Assembly (NCBI GenBank): GCA_964019415.1
Contig: OZ025889.1
Span: forward strand, 3,233,078-3,297,077
Origin: Ianthella basta
Lineage: Eukaryota > Porifera > Demospongiae > Verongiida > Ianthellidae
Length of the DNA: 64,000 nt
Direction: 5' to 3'
Shown: positions 26,198 to 37,464 of the stretch, piece by piece
Position numbering within the stretch: the first letter of the stretch is position 1
Layout: each line of letters begins with the position of its first letter
Program-made: the position numbers and the translations under genes
Notes under the pieces: model-generated
Database searches by the model: none
Told to the model about the DNA's origin: nothing
Seen by the model: only the letters and a program-made list of their open reading frames with translations

Positions 26198-26909
26198 GAT
26201 TATAACCGCCAAGAGAATTGGCTACATGGACCCAATGAATGGGGCAAGCCAGCAGGTAGCAACACACACACATGCACACCTTCTTCCTTTCACTGCTTTT
26301 ATTCCAATGAGGAATGATGCAGGACAGTGTTACTGCAGTTGTGTTGGAGTTTGAGTCTTAAATCAGTTTTTTTCCCCATGTGCCATGGCATCAACAGCCG
26401 TGTAGACATGTCTGACTATTGATTCATTTGGTTCTTGTACTCTTGTGGAGTAATAAGATTAGTGTGTCCAAAATGTGTGTGTTTGTGTGGTGTGTGCCAC
26501 TGTTCAAACCATGAATACCCTCGCTGCAACTCCTGACCCGTTAACAGACACTCTCCAGCAGGATGCGTGGGGAGCTGTTATTGGTGTCTGTCTTTGCCTG
26601 TTATACCCTCAAATGTTGATTGGCAATTGCAACACCTGACAATCCCAACTTGGGAAAGCTTTTACAAGAGGACTACAGCTTTCTGACTGGAGAAGTGCTG
26701 TTTACCTTACCCCAACATAAGTGGCATGTGCTACTCTCATGTAAGCTGACCTCTCCACAAATCCACGTTTGGGCCCAAATTACATTTGCAGGTACGTATA
26801 TAGGAGCCAATCCCAACTTCCTCCTCACCCTACGCAATCACATGACCTGCAGCTGTTGTGGGAGACATTAGACACAGTTGACATAAACCAATCAGAGTAC
26901 TAGCCAGTA

Positions 26910-27085
26910 CAGTGGCGGATCTAGAATTTCCAAAACGGGGTTCTAAAGTAGTTAGGTGCACACACAGTGCCCCTGAGATATGGCTATCATGCCTGTTTCC
27001 AGTATAAAACTGCCCAAATCCTACATAAGACTAGCAAAAGGAGGGTTCCTTCGCACCCCTGGATCCCCCTCTAGACCCGCCACTG
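26910..27085. mobile_element. 176-bp MITE (CAGTGGC family), copy 2, with proven empty site
   Basis: Starts CAGTGGCGGATCTAG and ends CTAGACCCGCCACTG. It is flanked by CAGTA on both sides (26905-26909, 27086-27090). The corresponding place in tandem units 1 and 2 (about 22671 and 24732) shows a single CAGTA and no element, so those copies are the empty site. Confidence 0.88.
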
Positions 27086-27598
27086 CAGTACATGAAACAC
27101 CCACATCCCTATTTATTCTCACACCATGTGGGTAAAGTATCTGCGAAATGTGAAATAGGAAATGAGACATCGCCATTTTAGTGCATGAAGTCTCAGGAGA
27201 ATGTTGTTGGATGTTGGCGCTGGACAATGGCAAACTGTTCTCAGTGGAAACAGATGGAGATCTTTGCTGGATCAACCGACTTTAATAAATAGGACTCGTG
27301 GTAGCCATGGTGATGTCACAGGAAGTTGGGTGACATCATCCAGTGATGTCACACACCTTCAGTGGTGAGTAACCTAGCCTCGTCCCCAGGCCATCCATGA
27401 TAATTAGAGTGGGTGGGAAGGATGGCCTGGTGCACACTGTTTGTGCATGCACAAATTATCCTTCAAAAGTATTGGAGAACAGAAACTGACACTGTATATT
27501 ATCCGTAAAACTCAACTACGGCAAATGGCTACTATCTGCAGGGACTGACAAAATGTGATTCACTGGTGCTCTATCTTACGCTTTTTCTCGTGTAGGAC

Positions 27599-27819
27599 TT
27601 CCTGGTATTGCGATTAAGCGAGAACAGTTGACTGCTATTCGTTACCTCTACGATCGGAAGGACGTATTTTTGTGGTTACCAACTAGTTCTGGGAAGTCAA
27701 TCTGCTACGAGGTGCTGCCGTTTCTTTTTGACTTTGCTGGAAGTGAGTCTGGCAGCGTATTGTCTCCCCTAATATCCTTGATGATGTACCAAGTTCGAAG
27801 CCTCCGCAAATGTTTCTGA
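27599..27819 (+). pseudogene. RecQ-type DNA helicase fragment
   Basis: After an acceptor-like TTTTCTCGTGTAG the frame encodes about 73 residues that look like the start of a RecQ DEAH helicase core: KREQLTAIRYLYDRKDVFLW (motif 0 region), LPTSSGKSICYEVLPF (motif I, here S-S-G-K-S) and VLSPLISLMMYQVRSLR (motif Ia). The frame then ends in TGA. Motifs II to VI are absent, so it cannot be a helicase. It is probably a captured exon within the 900-bp element. Confidence 0.7.
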
Positions 27820-28143
27820 CTGTAGGGTCACAGTGAAGCTCCTACCCCAGTAGAGTCCTTGGGGCGCTTGCTTTCTTGCACCTGTAACTTTCAAGCTTTC
27901 CTGAGCCACCTCACAGAACCTCTGGAGCTTGCTTTTGATGCACTGAGCTGTTGCCAGGCAATTCCTGCACACGTATGATGGCAAACGGTCGTCATTCTCG
28001 ATTGCCACCACTAGCAGCCTACTAAGGCACCCAGGAAGGTCTTTCTTCAGCCCATGTCAGCTGACCAACAAGGAAATGTCTGACGAGCAAACTCTGCATT
28101 TGCAGAGCCTTACGAAGACCGCGCTGCGCACATTGCCGTCCAT
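27769..28143 (-). pseudogene. ZAD-like zinc-finger-associated domain fragment
   Basis: Minus-strand frame from ATG 28143: LCKCRVCSS, a hydrophobic helix, then LPSYVCRNCLATAQCIKSKL. Two CX2C pairs about 60 residues apart with LP-x2-VC-x2-C is the layout of the ZAD domain, which binds zinc and dimerises. One in-frame TGA (about 28057-28059) interrupts it. It overlaps the end of the RecQ piece on the other strand. The assignment is by pattern only. Confidence 0.45.
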
Positions 28144-28283
28144 TGATTATTCAACCTTATGCAATCTGCCATCGACACCATTTCAGTATGGAAGTATGAC
28201 ATCACAGAACAGTGGCTCCCAGGCCCTTTTTCTCCTCCCCCGCAATTAACATGAAGGGCCTGGGGACGAAGCTATGAGTAACC

Positions 28284-29200
28284 CTTTTTGAAACAGCGAT
28301 TACTGTAATTCAGATTCTAGATACGGTAATCGCCATTTTCATAGTGGTTATATTTGACATCTCCACGGCACACATCACTGTCGCATTTTCTCTTTCTTTC
28401 TTTCTGCGGTCCCCTTGAAATGCACTGCATGAGATGTTTGGAACTTTGTGTATACTTAACACTGTGATGCTACTGTAGTCATATTAATAAAGGGTATTGT
28501 CCATTCTGCTGTTGCACCTTTTCATATGTACAGATCACATGCTAATAAAGTTGACGAGTTATTAGCATGCTCTTTGGTGGACTTCTTTGACATTGCAGCA
28601 AAATGTCTATTTTGGATCTTGGCTCGGTCATGTTTCAGCCTGTTGATGGTATCATCACATTGATGCAAAGCAAGCACCTACTAGCATCTAGGCAGACGTG
28701 TTCTGCATGCAACACTGCTAAGTCCATGAGCTGATATCAGCGATAGCTGCAGGTTGGTCTCATTAAGATTACACGATTATTTAAAATAAGTTTAATGCAA
28801 TATTAAATAATGCATTACAAGTAAAACATACAAATTAATATAGTATTTTACATGTTGATGGGAAGTACAAACAAATAATCATATACATGGTCCAATGATG
28901 ACATTGGTTACATAAAACATCATTGTTTACATAAATCTTACAATTTGGCCATACACAGTGATAAAACACATCAACATTATCTTTGTTATAATTACGGATG
29001 GAGATGACTCCAATGCTACCAGACGACCAGTTTTCATGAGGGGAGTTTTTAGGGGCTGTCTGTGGCAGCCCCTTCATTGTTTTCATTTTGACATTTTGCT
29101 GTATGGCTTCATGTTACGCCTATGGTGGTATATCGGTATGTTGGTATGTATGTATGTTTATATAATACGTAAACTGCGGTAGTATAACTGTGCTTGCATT
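28284..29200. other. AT-rich intergenic sequence, no gene seen
   Basis: Several short ORFs on both strands without domains, and no repeat borders recognised. Confidence 0.5.
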
Positions 29201-29202
29201 TA

Positions 29203-29783
29203 CCGTATCCGCTCTAAAAATTTGTCACCCCTAGTGCAGCGAAAATTTCGTCTTTTGAGGCAATTAGAGCGGGAATGGAGAAGACTGTCGAAGGTGACGA
29301 ATATTTAGAGTTTCCGGACGAAACATTAGAGCGAAGGCGAAACATTAGAAAGCTTTTCAATATGGGCGTTCCTTGCTGAAATGGCCGCTTTCACAATCAC
29401 CGTGCGAACAGCAGTGCGAGGCTACCGTCCGAATGAAAGGATCTGGAGACAATTTGCGATCGCTGAACTCCATTGTCGCACCAAAAGGAAAATGAACGAC
29501 GTACACAGCGTAGATAAGGCTTATAGACGAACGGAACAATGCCAGAATGACGAAGACAACAGCGAGCGTTGTTGGCTTAGTTCCTAGGTTTTGTTCCTTG
29601 GCCGTCGCAGCCATATTGCAGGCATTTCCGACGAATATTTAGAATGCTTCCTGTTCATGACAAAAATTTGAGGCCAATGGCGGAAATTAGAGAGACAGGT
29701 AATTCGTCACGATTAGAGTACACTTGAGCATATTTTTTTCCCCTGACGAAAATTAGAATGACGAATTTTTAGAGCGGATACGG
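29203..29783. mobile_element. 581-bp TA-flanked DNA transposon (Tc1/mariner-like MITE)
   Basis: Inverted ends CCGTATCCGCTCTAAAAATT and its complement (GAATTTTTAGAGCGGATACGG) are flanked by TA on each side (29201-29202, 29784-29785). Related GAA/TTAGAGCGAAGG blocks repeat inside. No transposase. The ORF at 29381-29587 has no domain. Confidence 0.75.
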
Positions 29784-30380
29784 TATATAATAATGTATTG
29801 ATGGTAGTATTGAAGATAGGTAATTTATATTGTCGGCCATTTCTCTCACACCGAAAAAACAAAGGAAGGACTTTGAAACCGGCTTCCAAATGTTGCTCTG
29901 CATGGAGCATAGGCATTTTCTGCCTTCGAAAGTGGTAGAACAGGCAACCATACCACCTCTGGCCTGAAGATGTACAGAAAGCAGCGGGATAGCACCAAAC
30001 AGTTCGGTGACTTGGTTCACACGACACTTTCAATCATGGCCGCCTCATTGAAGGACTTCAGTTCCCTGTCTCAGAGAAGTGACAGGAGCAATGTAAAACT
30101 TGGCGAGCCCCACCAATTCTGTACGCAAACGCCTATAGCGTTTAAAGCTTAAGCACACACAGTTAGGCCTACCCTTGAGATTTCTCCAAATGGTGCGCGT
30201 ACAGCAGTTGAGCGAACTGCCTTCTGCCACAATAGAACCCTAGCTGCTGCAATGACTGTGGGTGTGCTGTAAAGCACTTGCAGCTATCTGTGTGCCTTCC
30301 ATCCATATCTCTCTCTCCTCTCATCCATGTCTTTTAGAGATCAAGTACGTATGTTTGCATGTGTGTGTTAGGCTACATGT

Positions 30381-30382
30381 GT

Positions 30383-30418
<36 letters not shown>

Positions 30419-30425
30419 TGTGTGC
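30381..30425. repeat. (TG)n microsatellite
   Basis: TG dinucleotide run with few interruptions. Confidence 0.9.
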
Positions 30426-30804
30426 ATGCATGTACTTGATTGTGTTTTTGGCAACTCTAAGAATGTGCAAGCTGTGTATAAGGTACGTAAGTTAATGTAC
30501 TGTGCTGTTGTGCACGTGTGTGTCAAATTATCTTTGACTCCATTCATGTCCATTTCAATCATTTGCGTTTATTCTTGCCTATGACGTGTCTTCACAAGTT
30601 TGTTGATGAATTACACAAACTTAGTTGCAATAGCTACTTTATATTGATGACACTGCAGCGACTGGAGGGAGCAAGTATTTCGAGTTAGGGCGGTAGCCCC
30701 ACAAGTTTTTTTTAACTCAAAATACTTGTTTGCAAAGTCTCGGCTAACTTTACAGAAATGGTTAATTCTCCTGTACTGGTGGGCACGTCAGTATCCAGTG
30801 ACGG

Positions 30805-30978
30805 ATGCCTTTCAAGAGGCGCAAGTATCAGAGTGAAGTGCAATCCAGGTATACCAATGGTTTCGGGACGTGTGGTCCACGTGCCTATATACTCTCACAG
30901 CCAATTCAACTTGGTGGACCAGGTGTAAATGTCCAGATAGATGAATCCCTATATCAGCACAAGCCAAGGCAGCATGCA
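30805..30978 (+). CDS. ISXO2/Merlin-like transposase, exon 1 (start uncertain)
   Basis: ATG-less frame opening near 30805, basic at first, then IQLGGPGVNVQIDESLYQHK. The G-G-P-G-V-x-V-x-I-D-E-S block is the first catalytic region of the DDE_Tnp_ISXO2 family (IS1595-like; Merlin in animals). A GTAACA donor at 30979 ends the exon in phase 0. Nothing convincing was seen further upstream, so the N-terminal part is missing or in an exon I could not find. Confidence 0.55.
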
Positions 30979-31065
30979 GTAACACTGCTACGCAAATGCA
31001 TAGATGATTGCATTACTTAGCAACAATAAATTATGACATCCAATATAATTTCTCTACTTCTACAG

Positions 31066-31314
31066 TATCATTGTGGAAGGGCTCCACAAAATGAAATCTT
31101 GGTATTCGGCATGGTCGATACTTCTCACACGCCAGCATTAGGTTATATGCAGACAGTGCTTGACCGCACAGCTGCTATTCTACTGCCTATTATTCAAACA
31201 CACCTGCAACCAGGCATGACCGTCCACTTGGACCAGTGGGCGGCATATTGCAAGTGCAATCGCTGCCAAACATGGCTAATTATGACACACTCAATCATTC
31301 TGTGGCATTTGTAA
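31066..31314 (+). CDS. ISXO2/Merlin-like transposase, exon 2
   Basis: After the acceptor CTTCTACAG, in matching phase 0, the frame gives YHCGRAPQNEILVFGMVD, then VLDRTAAILLPIIQTHLQPG and MTVHLDQWAAY. The D-R-x-A-x-x-L-L-P-I-I and H-x-D-x-W-x-A-Y blocks are typical of the ISXO2-like domain (second catalytic Asp). It ends about 22 residues later without the last catalytic part. In animals this domain occurs both in Merlin transposons and in single domesticated-looking genes. No terminal inverted repeats were identified. The 87-bp intron is inferred from phase and homology. Confidence 0.6.
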   Translation, partial: YHCGRAPQNEILVFGMVDTSHTPALGYMQTVLDRTAAILLPIIQTHLQPGMTVHLDQWAAYCKCNRCQTWLIMTHSIILWHL

Positions 31315-32463
31315 ACAGTACCAATGGAGCATACACACAAAATATTGATCCTTACACAACTGTGCGTGGGCATTTCCTTTGATGTGGTCAGGTCGATAAA
31401 TAACATATCAACCCAACCACAGGTTGATAAGTTTTTATCAACCTGGAGCTCTTATCACATTTGTGGACTCTTATTGTTTAAGATGATTAAAATCACAAAG
31501 AACACAGCGTTCAAGTTGGTTGTAATGTCAGTCAAGTGGTCATATTAATAAATGTCAGCTTCATGAAATGGTTCTAACCCTAACTCTTCCCTGAAAGTTA
31601 ATAATAAGACTCTGTATGCTTCCATTGAAGCTAAACGACTTTTGCATGTCTTGCCAATATGTAGTTTCAGGCTTTGAGTCTTGAGGCTCCTCTCCTTGCT
31701 TCATCTTCTTGCTGGCTTTGAATTACTTCTGCCAGAGCCTTGAACTGCTGAAGTGACACTTCTTTGTACTCCTTTTCATATTTAAAGGGACTTGGGAGAG
31801 GACTGCCGACTGGATGTGTTATCTAGACATTAGCGGACCGCATCTCTTCTCATAATGCTGTGAAGCTAGCTAATAACAGAGCGTCTTCCTCCTCCTCCTC
31901 TTCCTTCACGAATAACTGTGATGCCTGCAGCAGCAGATCATTGGTTGGCGATTCAGTGTTCAGACCAACGCATTCCCTAGGAACGGCAGGAATGCAAAAG
32001 CTTACTGTGATCATCTACGTCCCCCAGATTGACAGTGGTTGTGAGAGGAGGTCAAAATGTTGCTCCCAAATTCTACAGGGGTGTCTGAAGCAGCAGTGCA
32101 AAGCAGTTCTTCCAGTAGCCAGTCCGTCATGGCCTTGTGAGCGAGCGCATTCCATTCAAAGTAAACACCCACGCCCACGTTGTGTAAGATGGTTATTGAA
32201 TTCGGTGTCAGTTGAGATGCGATTTATTGCCTCTCAACCTCTTCCTCATTCAATAACCTATACATACTGGAACCACAGTAAGCAGTGGTTCAAGGTCATG
32301 AAAGAGTGCCATGCAACAGAACAGAACAGTGCATGTTTGGCATTTAGATGCACTGCGCACAGTGCATCTCTGGGATTTAGATGCACTGGCGCCGGTCTGG
32401 CGAGATGCAAGCGCTCGTCATATTGGCTACATGTTTGTGATTTTAATTTCAGTATTTAGATGC
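31315..32463. other. Non-coding or unassigned
   Basis: Contains a 199-codon plus ORF (31860-32459) with a Ser-rich start and no domain, which I do not call a gene. TTTAGATGCACTG is repeated at 32345 and 32379. Confidence 0.45.
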
Positions 32464-32465
32464 CC

Positions 32466-32479
32466 GTTACCATGGCAAC
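32466..32479. promoter_or_regulatory. X-box-like palindrome (RFX site)
   Basis: GTTACCATGGCAAC matches the RFX X-box consensus (two half sites, here with no extra spacer). No start of a host gene is visible next to it, so its role is unknown. Confidence 0.3.
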
Positions 32480-32677
32480 AGGATCTATCTTAAAAGAAAA
32501 ACAGTCAAAGTGCACATTTCTGTCTAAGAACTCACCATCGCTGAAATGGCCAAGATGTGACCTAGAAGTTGGTTCAGCCGGACTGCTGCTATCCCTTTGT
32601 CCAAAGATGATAATATTACATCAAATGGACTTCACCTGATAACATCACCCAACTTCCTGTGATATCATGGCCCGATC

Positions 32678-33645
32678 CTATCCATTCTCTCTCTTCTCCG
32701 TCAGTGTATGCACCACTATACTTAAAGCAGTGGTTGGTGTCTTCATCTTCTTCACTTTCAAACTTGGTGTCTGCAATGGCTCCATTTGAGTGGTCACCTC
32801 GAGCTCATCCTGAATGATGGGATTTTCCTGCACACTCGGCTCCTCTAGAGTCTTCTTTCCACCCTTCTTCACTGCTTTCTTCTCTTCTTCTTGCTGCCTC
32901 AGGTACTCCATCATTTCTGTGCTTGCTAGTGCTTCTCCTTCTATGTGCAGCTTAACCCTCTTCTTCTTTCCCCTAGGAGCATTGGGCAGTGGCTGCAGTC
33001 ATGCAGCAAAGAAATGCCTCAGCTCAGTGCAAAGGGGAGTTTCTTTTGCATAACTGCAGCTGCTTGCGACCTTCTGACTCCCATCAGTGTTGGTAATGGC
33101 AACGGATGGTGCAATCTTGTACTGAGGAATGGCCCCAGAATTGAGTGGGTGTAAGCCACATGCCCTGAATCCTGCTGAGATATGCTCCAGATAAACAGAC
33201 TGTGTCCAGAGTTGGCTTAAAAGGGAGGGAAATTCCTCCTTTGTAACGTTGGCTGCCCGAGTGCTGGTATTGTACTGTTTCAGTACCTTTCTCCATGTTG
33301 CCTTCATCGGGCCATAGACACCAACATCCATTGGCTGCAGTATGTGGGATGTATGTGCTGGCAAACAGACTAGGTGGATGTTCCGCATCTTAGCTTCATC
33401 CAGTAACTTCAAGCTCAAGTGTGAGTGGTGTCCATCTAAGAATAGTACAACTGCTCCTGTGCATAGCAATTCTTGAACTGCTGGGATGAAAATCTTCTTG
33501 AACCAGCTGTGAAAATTGGCTTTCTCTATCCAGCCACTCTCGGATACTGAGAACCTAGCACTATCTGGCCTGCATTTCTTCCAGGATGCTTTCCTTTGTA
33601 CACAACAAATGGTTGGAAGCAGCAGATGACATAGATGAAAAGTAC
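32678..33645 (-). pseudogene. Pogo/Tigger-like transposase, C-terminal part
   Basis: Minus-strand frame 33652-32999 has a DDE_1 domain: VSESGWIEKANFHSWF, VVLFLDGHHSHLS (second catalytic Asp), LVCLPAHTSHILQPMDVGVY (final Asp region). A stop follows after HFFAA. 32914-32678 continues in homologous fashion with a Glu/Lys-rich tail (YLRQQEEEKKAVKKGGKK). Separated from its N-terminal half by a LINE at about 33650-35522. It catalysed cut-and-paste transposition when intact. Confidence 0.85.
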
Positions 33646-33649
33646 AACT

Positions 33650-35455
33650 CATTCTATTTCCCCAGCCTCCTGCTCTTCAATCTTCCACTTATCTGAGGTC
33701 TTAGAAACTGAGGTTCTGAAGAAATTATCCAATTTGGATGTAGGGAAGGCAACAGGTCCTGACAGAATCTCAGCCAGACTTTTGCGCATGGTAGCCCGTC
33801 CATTGCCCAAAGTATTACCTCTCCATTCGATGCAAGCCTCACCACCGGCCAATTTCCATCGAAATGGAAGGAGGAAAATATCACTCCTGTGCCCAAACCG
33901 GGAGGAAAGAGGGACTTCAACAACCTCAGACCAATTTCTGTCCTGCCAGCGCTGGCCAAGGTGCTAGAATCCGTGGTTGCTGGCCAGCTAATTGACTACC
34001 TGGATTCCAATAAGCTCTTGAGTGATGCACAGTCTGGCTTCCGGTCAAAACATTGTACCCAGGATGTTCTGCTAAAGTGTACCGATGACTGGAAGACTGC
34101 CCTTGACAAAGGCAAAGTCGTAGGTACAGTCATGATAGATTTGTCGGAGGCTTTGACTCTATTTGCCACTCTCTCCTCTTCAGGAAGCTGGAAGCCATTG
34201 GAGTATGTGACACTGCTCTTATCTGGTTCACTAGCTATCTAACTGGTCGGAGACAAAGGATCCTCACCCACAGTGCCTGTTCAGAATGGAGACATGTCAC
34301 GACCGGTGTACCACAAGGATCCATCCTGGGGCCTCTCCTCTTCCTGATCTTTGTTAACAATCTACCAGCTGTTGTCCAGCACTGTTCAATCAGCCTTTAT
34401 GCTGATGACACTTCAATCTATGTTAGCAACCTGGACCCTACCACAGTAGGTAAGCTGCTTGAAGAAGACCTAGTGTGTATTTGTGAATGGCTTGAGTGCA
34501 ATGGACTAAAGATAAATGTGGAGAAGACATAGCTGATGGTAATGTGCAGCCACCAAAAAAGCACCAGGAAGACCAGGTAGAAGTGAAGATTGGGAGATCA
34601 GTACTACAGAAGCAGAAGTCTGTTAAGTACCTAAGAGTCACAGTCGACAAACATTTGCGTTGGCATGACCATGTTGACAACATGCAGAAAACGTGCCTAG
34701 GGAAAATTGCAGCCATCAGAAGAGCTAGTTACTATCTCCCAAGCCAGATCAGAAGAACACTCTACCTCTCTCTTGTCCTCCCCCACCTTGAGTACTGTTC
34801 AGTGGTCTGGCACAACTGTGGGGCAACCCTCACCAAGAGAATGGAACGTGTGCAGAACTATGCTCTACACATAACCCTGAACAAGCCCCTCAGAAGCAGC
34901 ACTGAAGAGATGCACAGTCAACTGCCCCTGCCCCCTCTCTCATGCAGAAGGGATATCAGCACGATACTGCAAGTCCGCAGGTGTCTAAGCAGACGTGTCC
35001 CCAACTATCTCTGTAGCAAATTTGTGACAAGAGACTCCATCCTCACCACCTATCTTTCCACCCGTGGGGCGAAAGATCTGCATTTGAAAGCACCACGTAC
35101 TAATTGGTATGAATCTTCATTCGAGTACTTTGGAGCCAAGTTATCCAATGACCTTCCGAATGAAGTAAAGTCCATGAGCTCAGATTCTGCCTTCTATAAG
35201 GCTCTACTCATGCAGCCACTGAGCGTTCACATGCATCCATCTCGGCAACAAAACAGACTGAATATTGATTGATTGACAATGATTTCTGACCACCTCATTA
35301 TTTCCCTTGACAATAATTGCATCTTATTATCCTCTGTCCCGGCCATATTACATGTCCCTCACTCCCCTCATGTTTTGTCTTTGTGTTAAGGTAAATCAGG
35401 ACCTGCATGAAAACCTGCGGCTACACAGATGCAGCACCTCCTGTAGTAAAATAAA

Positions 35456-35522
<67 letters not shown>
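33650..35522 (+). mobile_element. CR1/L2-like LINE fragment inserted in the pogo transposase
   Basis: Reverse transcriptase blocks in order: KATGPDRISARLL (33757-33795), KPGGKRDFNNLRPISVLP, SGFRSKHCTQDVL, a broken first palm motif (IDLSEAL), TGVPQGSILGPLLFL and LYADDTSIYV (catalytic Asp pair about 34398), then the C-terminal HLRWHDHVDNM..LPHLEYCSVVW region open to 35272. Frame changes near 33800, 34160 and 34530 make it non-functional. It ends in a trinucleotide array, as CR1-like LINEs often do. 5'-truncated. Confidence 0.85.
35455..35522. repeat. (GAT)n microsatellite at the LINE 3' end
   Basis: About 22 units of TGA/GAT. It marks the 3' border of the CR1-like insertion. Confidence 0.92.
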
Positions 35523-36136
35523 GAGTCTTCCTGAGGCTGATCCTTCGGCATGGATGATGGTCACTTCTCGGCCTGACCCACCTGTTGTTTCGTGAACCCA
35601 CTTGCTACCTCTCCTGCCAGAAAAGTGCTGGATGCCACTGATGTGCAGATATCACTTTCATTGCAATTCCACAGCCTATCTTCTGTGACCACAGCAAGTC
35701 CTTCACCTTGGTGAAGAAGCCATCAAATGTTGCCTGGTTGCCATCTATTGCCCGATGTTTTGGCAAGTGCTGGGGTTCCGGCTAACAAGCTTTGGATACC
35801 GTGATTGAAAGCCTCTCCACCAATGAGGACCTGGTAGGCCACGAAAGGGGTTGTCATGACCAATTGTAGTGAGATAGTCAATGACAATTGCACCTACTGT
35901 CTCCCTTGTCAACCCAAACCCCATCTCCTGCACACCTGACATGAAATCTCAATCTCTTGTTCCTCTGCCAGAATAGTTGGTCAGCCTGCACCTCAGCGTT
36001 TGGCTTTCTTTTGGACATGATTGTGCAGGGTTAAAGAAGGAACACTGTATTTCCTAGCAATTGACTGTACTGACACACTTGCTCCCTTTTTCTTAGCTTC
36101 TTGCACAGCTGCATACACATTCAACTTCTTAGGCAT
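35523..36136 (-). pseudogene. Pogo/Tigger-like transposase, N-terminal part
   Basis: ATG at 36134-36136 opens a psq-type helix-turn-helix (YAAVQEAKKKGASVSVQSIA, then RKYSVPSLTLHNHVQ). After a stop and frame change, 35942-35745 carries the CENP-B-type second DNA-binding helix region (LTRETVGAIVIDYLTTIG, GPHWWRGFQSRYPKLV). Near 35600-35525 the frame reads ETTGGSGREVT, the first block of the DDE_1 fold, and is then cut by the LINE. Confidence 0.82.
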
Positions 36137-37464
36137 TTTCACCTTTCAAATCATGCATATATCCCATGTATTGACTATGTGCTTGCTATTAATGACACAT
36201 GATATAAGAATAAATTGTTACTTGTTACAGATTATAGTCTTAATTTTATGCGCAGCACAAGGCGCCAAATTTAAACATTAGTAATGGGAATATGCACATG
36301 CTATTGCCTGCTAGTGTGTCTTGACAAGGCGAGCTCTGCGAGGATTCTTCGACGAGCTACGGCGCCCGATGCCTGTCCCCCAATGCTCTCAGCAACCATG
36401 TTAGTATAGGGAGATGGTTCAAGTTACGAATCAACTTCAAGGTCCAACGATCAAGCCCTTGGGTAGCCCAGTTCAATCAATCTTATCATTACCCATTGAT
36501 ATCAAAATGCATCTGCTAGGTGGTTAGCCTAGGCTCTGCAATAATAGAGTCAAATATAGGCTGTACAGCTAATTTTCTAAGGGGGGCTGCCCCCCCCCCC
36601 CCCCCCATTTCAATCCAAGGGGGTTCAGGCCCACCCTGGTTATAATGGTTCCTACGCCCATGTTATTGCTACAGTTTAAAATGGTGATTATTAGTGAATC
36701 AAGTCCAGTAAAAACCACAAGTCAATGAGAACAATAATTAGAAAATGGCCGTCGTCCGCGAAGGAAAAAGCGGAAATGGACGGATAACTCTCTGCGAACC
36801 GCAAGATGGGCGATGTCAACCCCGCTATAACCCGTCCCCCAGTGCCCCCAGCAACCACAGCGAGTTTGAGGGCGGTGGAGCGAGAAACGCGCGTGGTTAT
36901 CGCGAACACACACACACACACACAGACAATTTCGGCTTTATATATTAGATGATTGCTGTTGTGGGCGTAAACGATGATGTAATGCTTAAAAATAGAATTA
37001 TGGGCATGTTGCTAACTTCTGGTGCAATTCAGACGCCGATCTAAAGGTTGCCAAGTGCCGTAGTATTGACAGTCTTTAGAGCCGAAGCAAGCAGGATTGG
37101 GACAAGCACAGCTGTGTCCAGTTTAGGCAGAGGGGAACTGCACCTCTGTTTCTTGTTGAAGACTAGACCGAGAGTCTGAGCAAGAGGAAAAGAGCGTTGA
37201 GCAACATCGTTAGCGGCGCGCTGCATTGATATCTCAGTTCCGCTTACTGACTGCTCCGTTCGTTGCACAAGCGTGTGTGGGGACTCGTGCAGTCTATCAG
37301 GTCTAGGATCTGCATCACTGCATTTCAGCGTCAAACTTTGCGTATAGCATAATAATTATTATCCTTAATATCTCGCAAACAACCGTGAAGAAGCAGACTG
37401 CGCTGCAAGCATCAATTGACAGATAGTCGCCTCAGCAAGCAGTGGCACTGACTGACTCTTCACA
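36137..37464. other. Intergenic, repeat-like, no gene seen
   Basis: Holds a C17 homopolymer (about 36590-36606) and a short CA run at 36906-36924. A GC-rich block near 36345-36400 recurs in altered form near 36800-36870 (CGTCCCCCAGTGC..CAGCAACCA), probably two copies of a small element. Confidence 0.5.

Larger units (their letters stand above)
27375..28274. mobile_element. 900-bp Mutator-like element carrying captured gene fragments
   Basis: The ends are inverted repeats TAGCCTCGTCCCCAGGCC and GGCCTGGGGACGAAGCTA (one mismatch). The perfect 9-bp direct repeat TGAGTAACC flanks it (27366-27374, 28275-28283). Inside are a RecQ-like helicase piece on the plus strand and a ZAD-like zinc-finger piece on the minus strand; no transposase is seen. 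Nine-base target duplications are typical of Mutator-like elements, and gene-fragment cargo recalls Pack-MULEs. TIRs match the two tiny MITEs at 12204 and 18486. Confidence 0.72.

Noticed and set aside
31860-32459. 199-codon plus ORF as a gene
   Set aside because: Ser-rich low-complexity start, no domain and no splice or promoter context.
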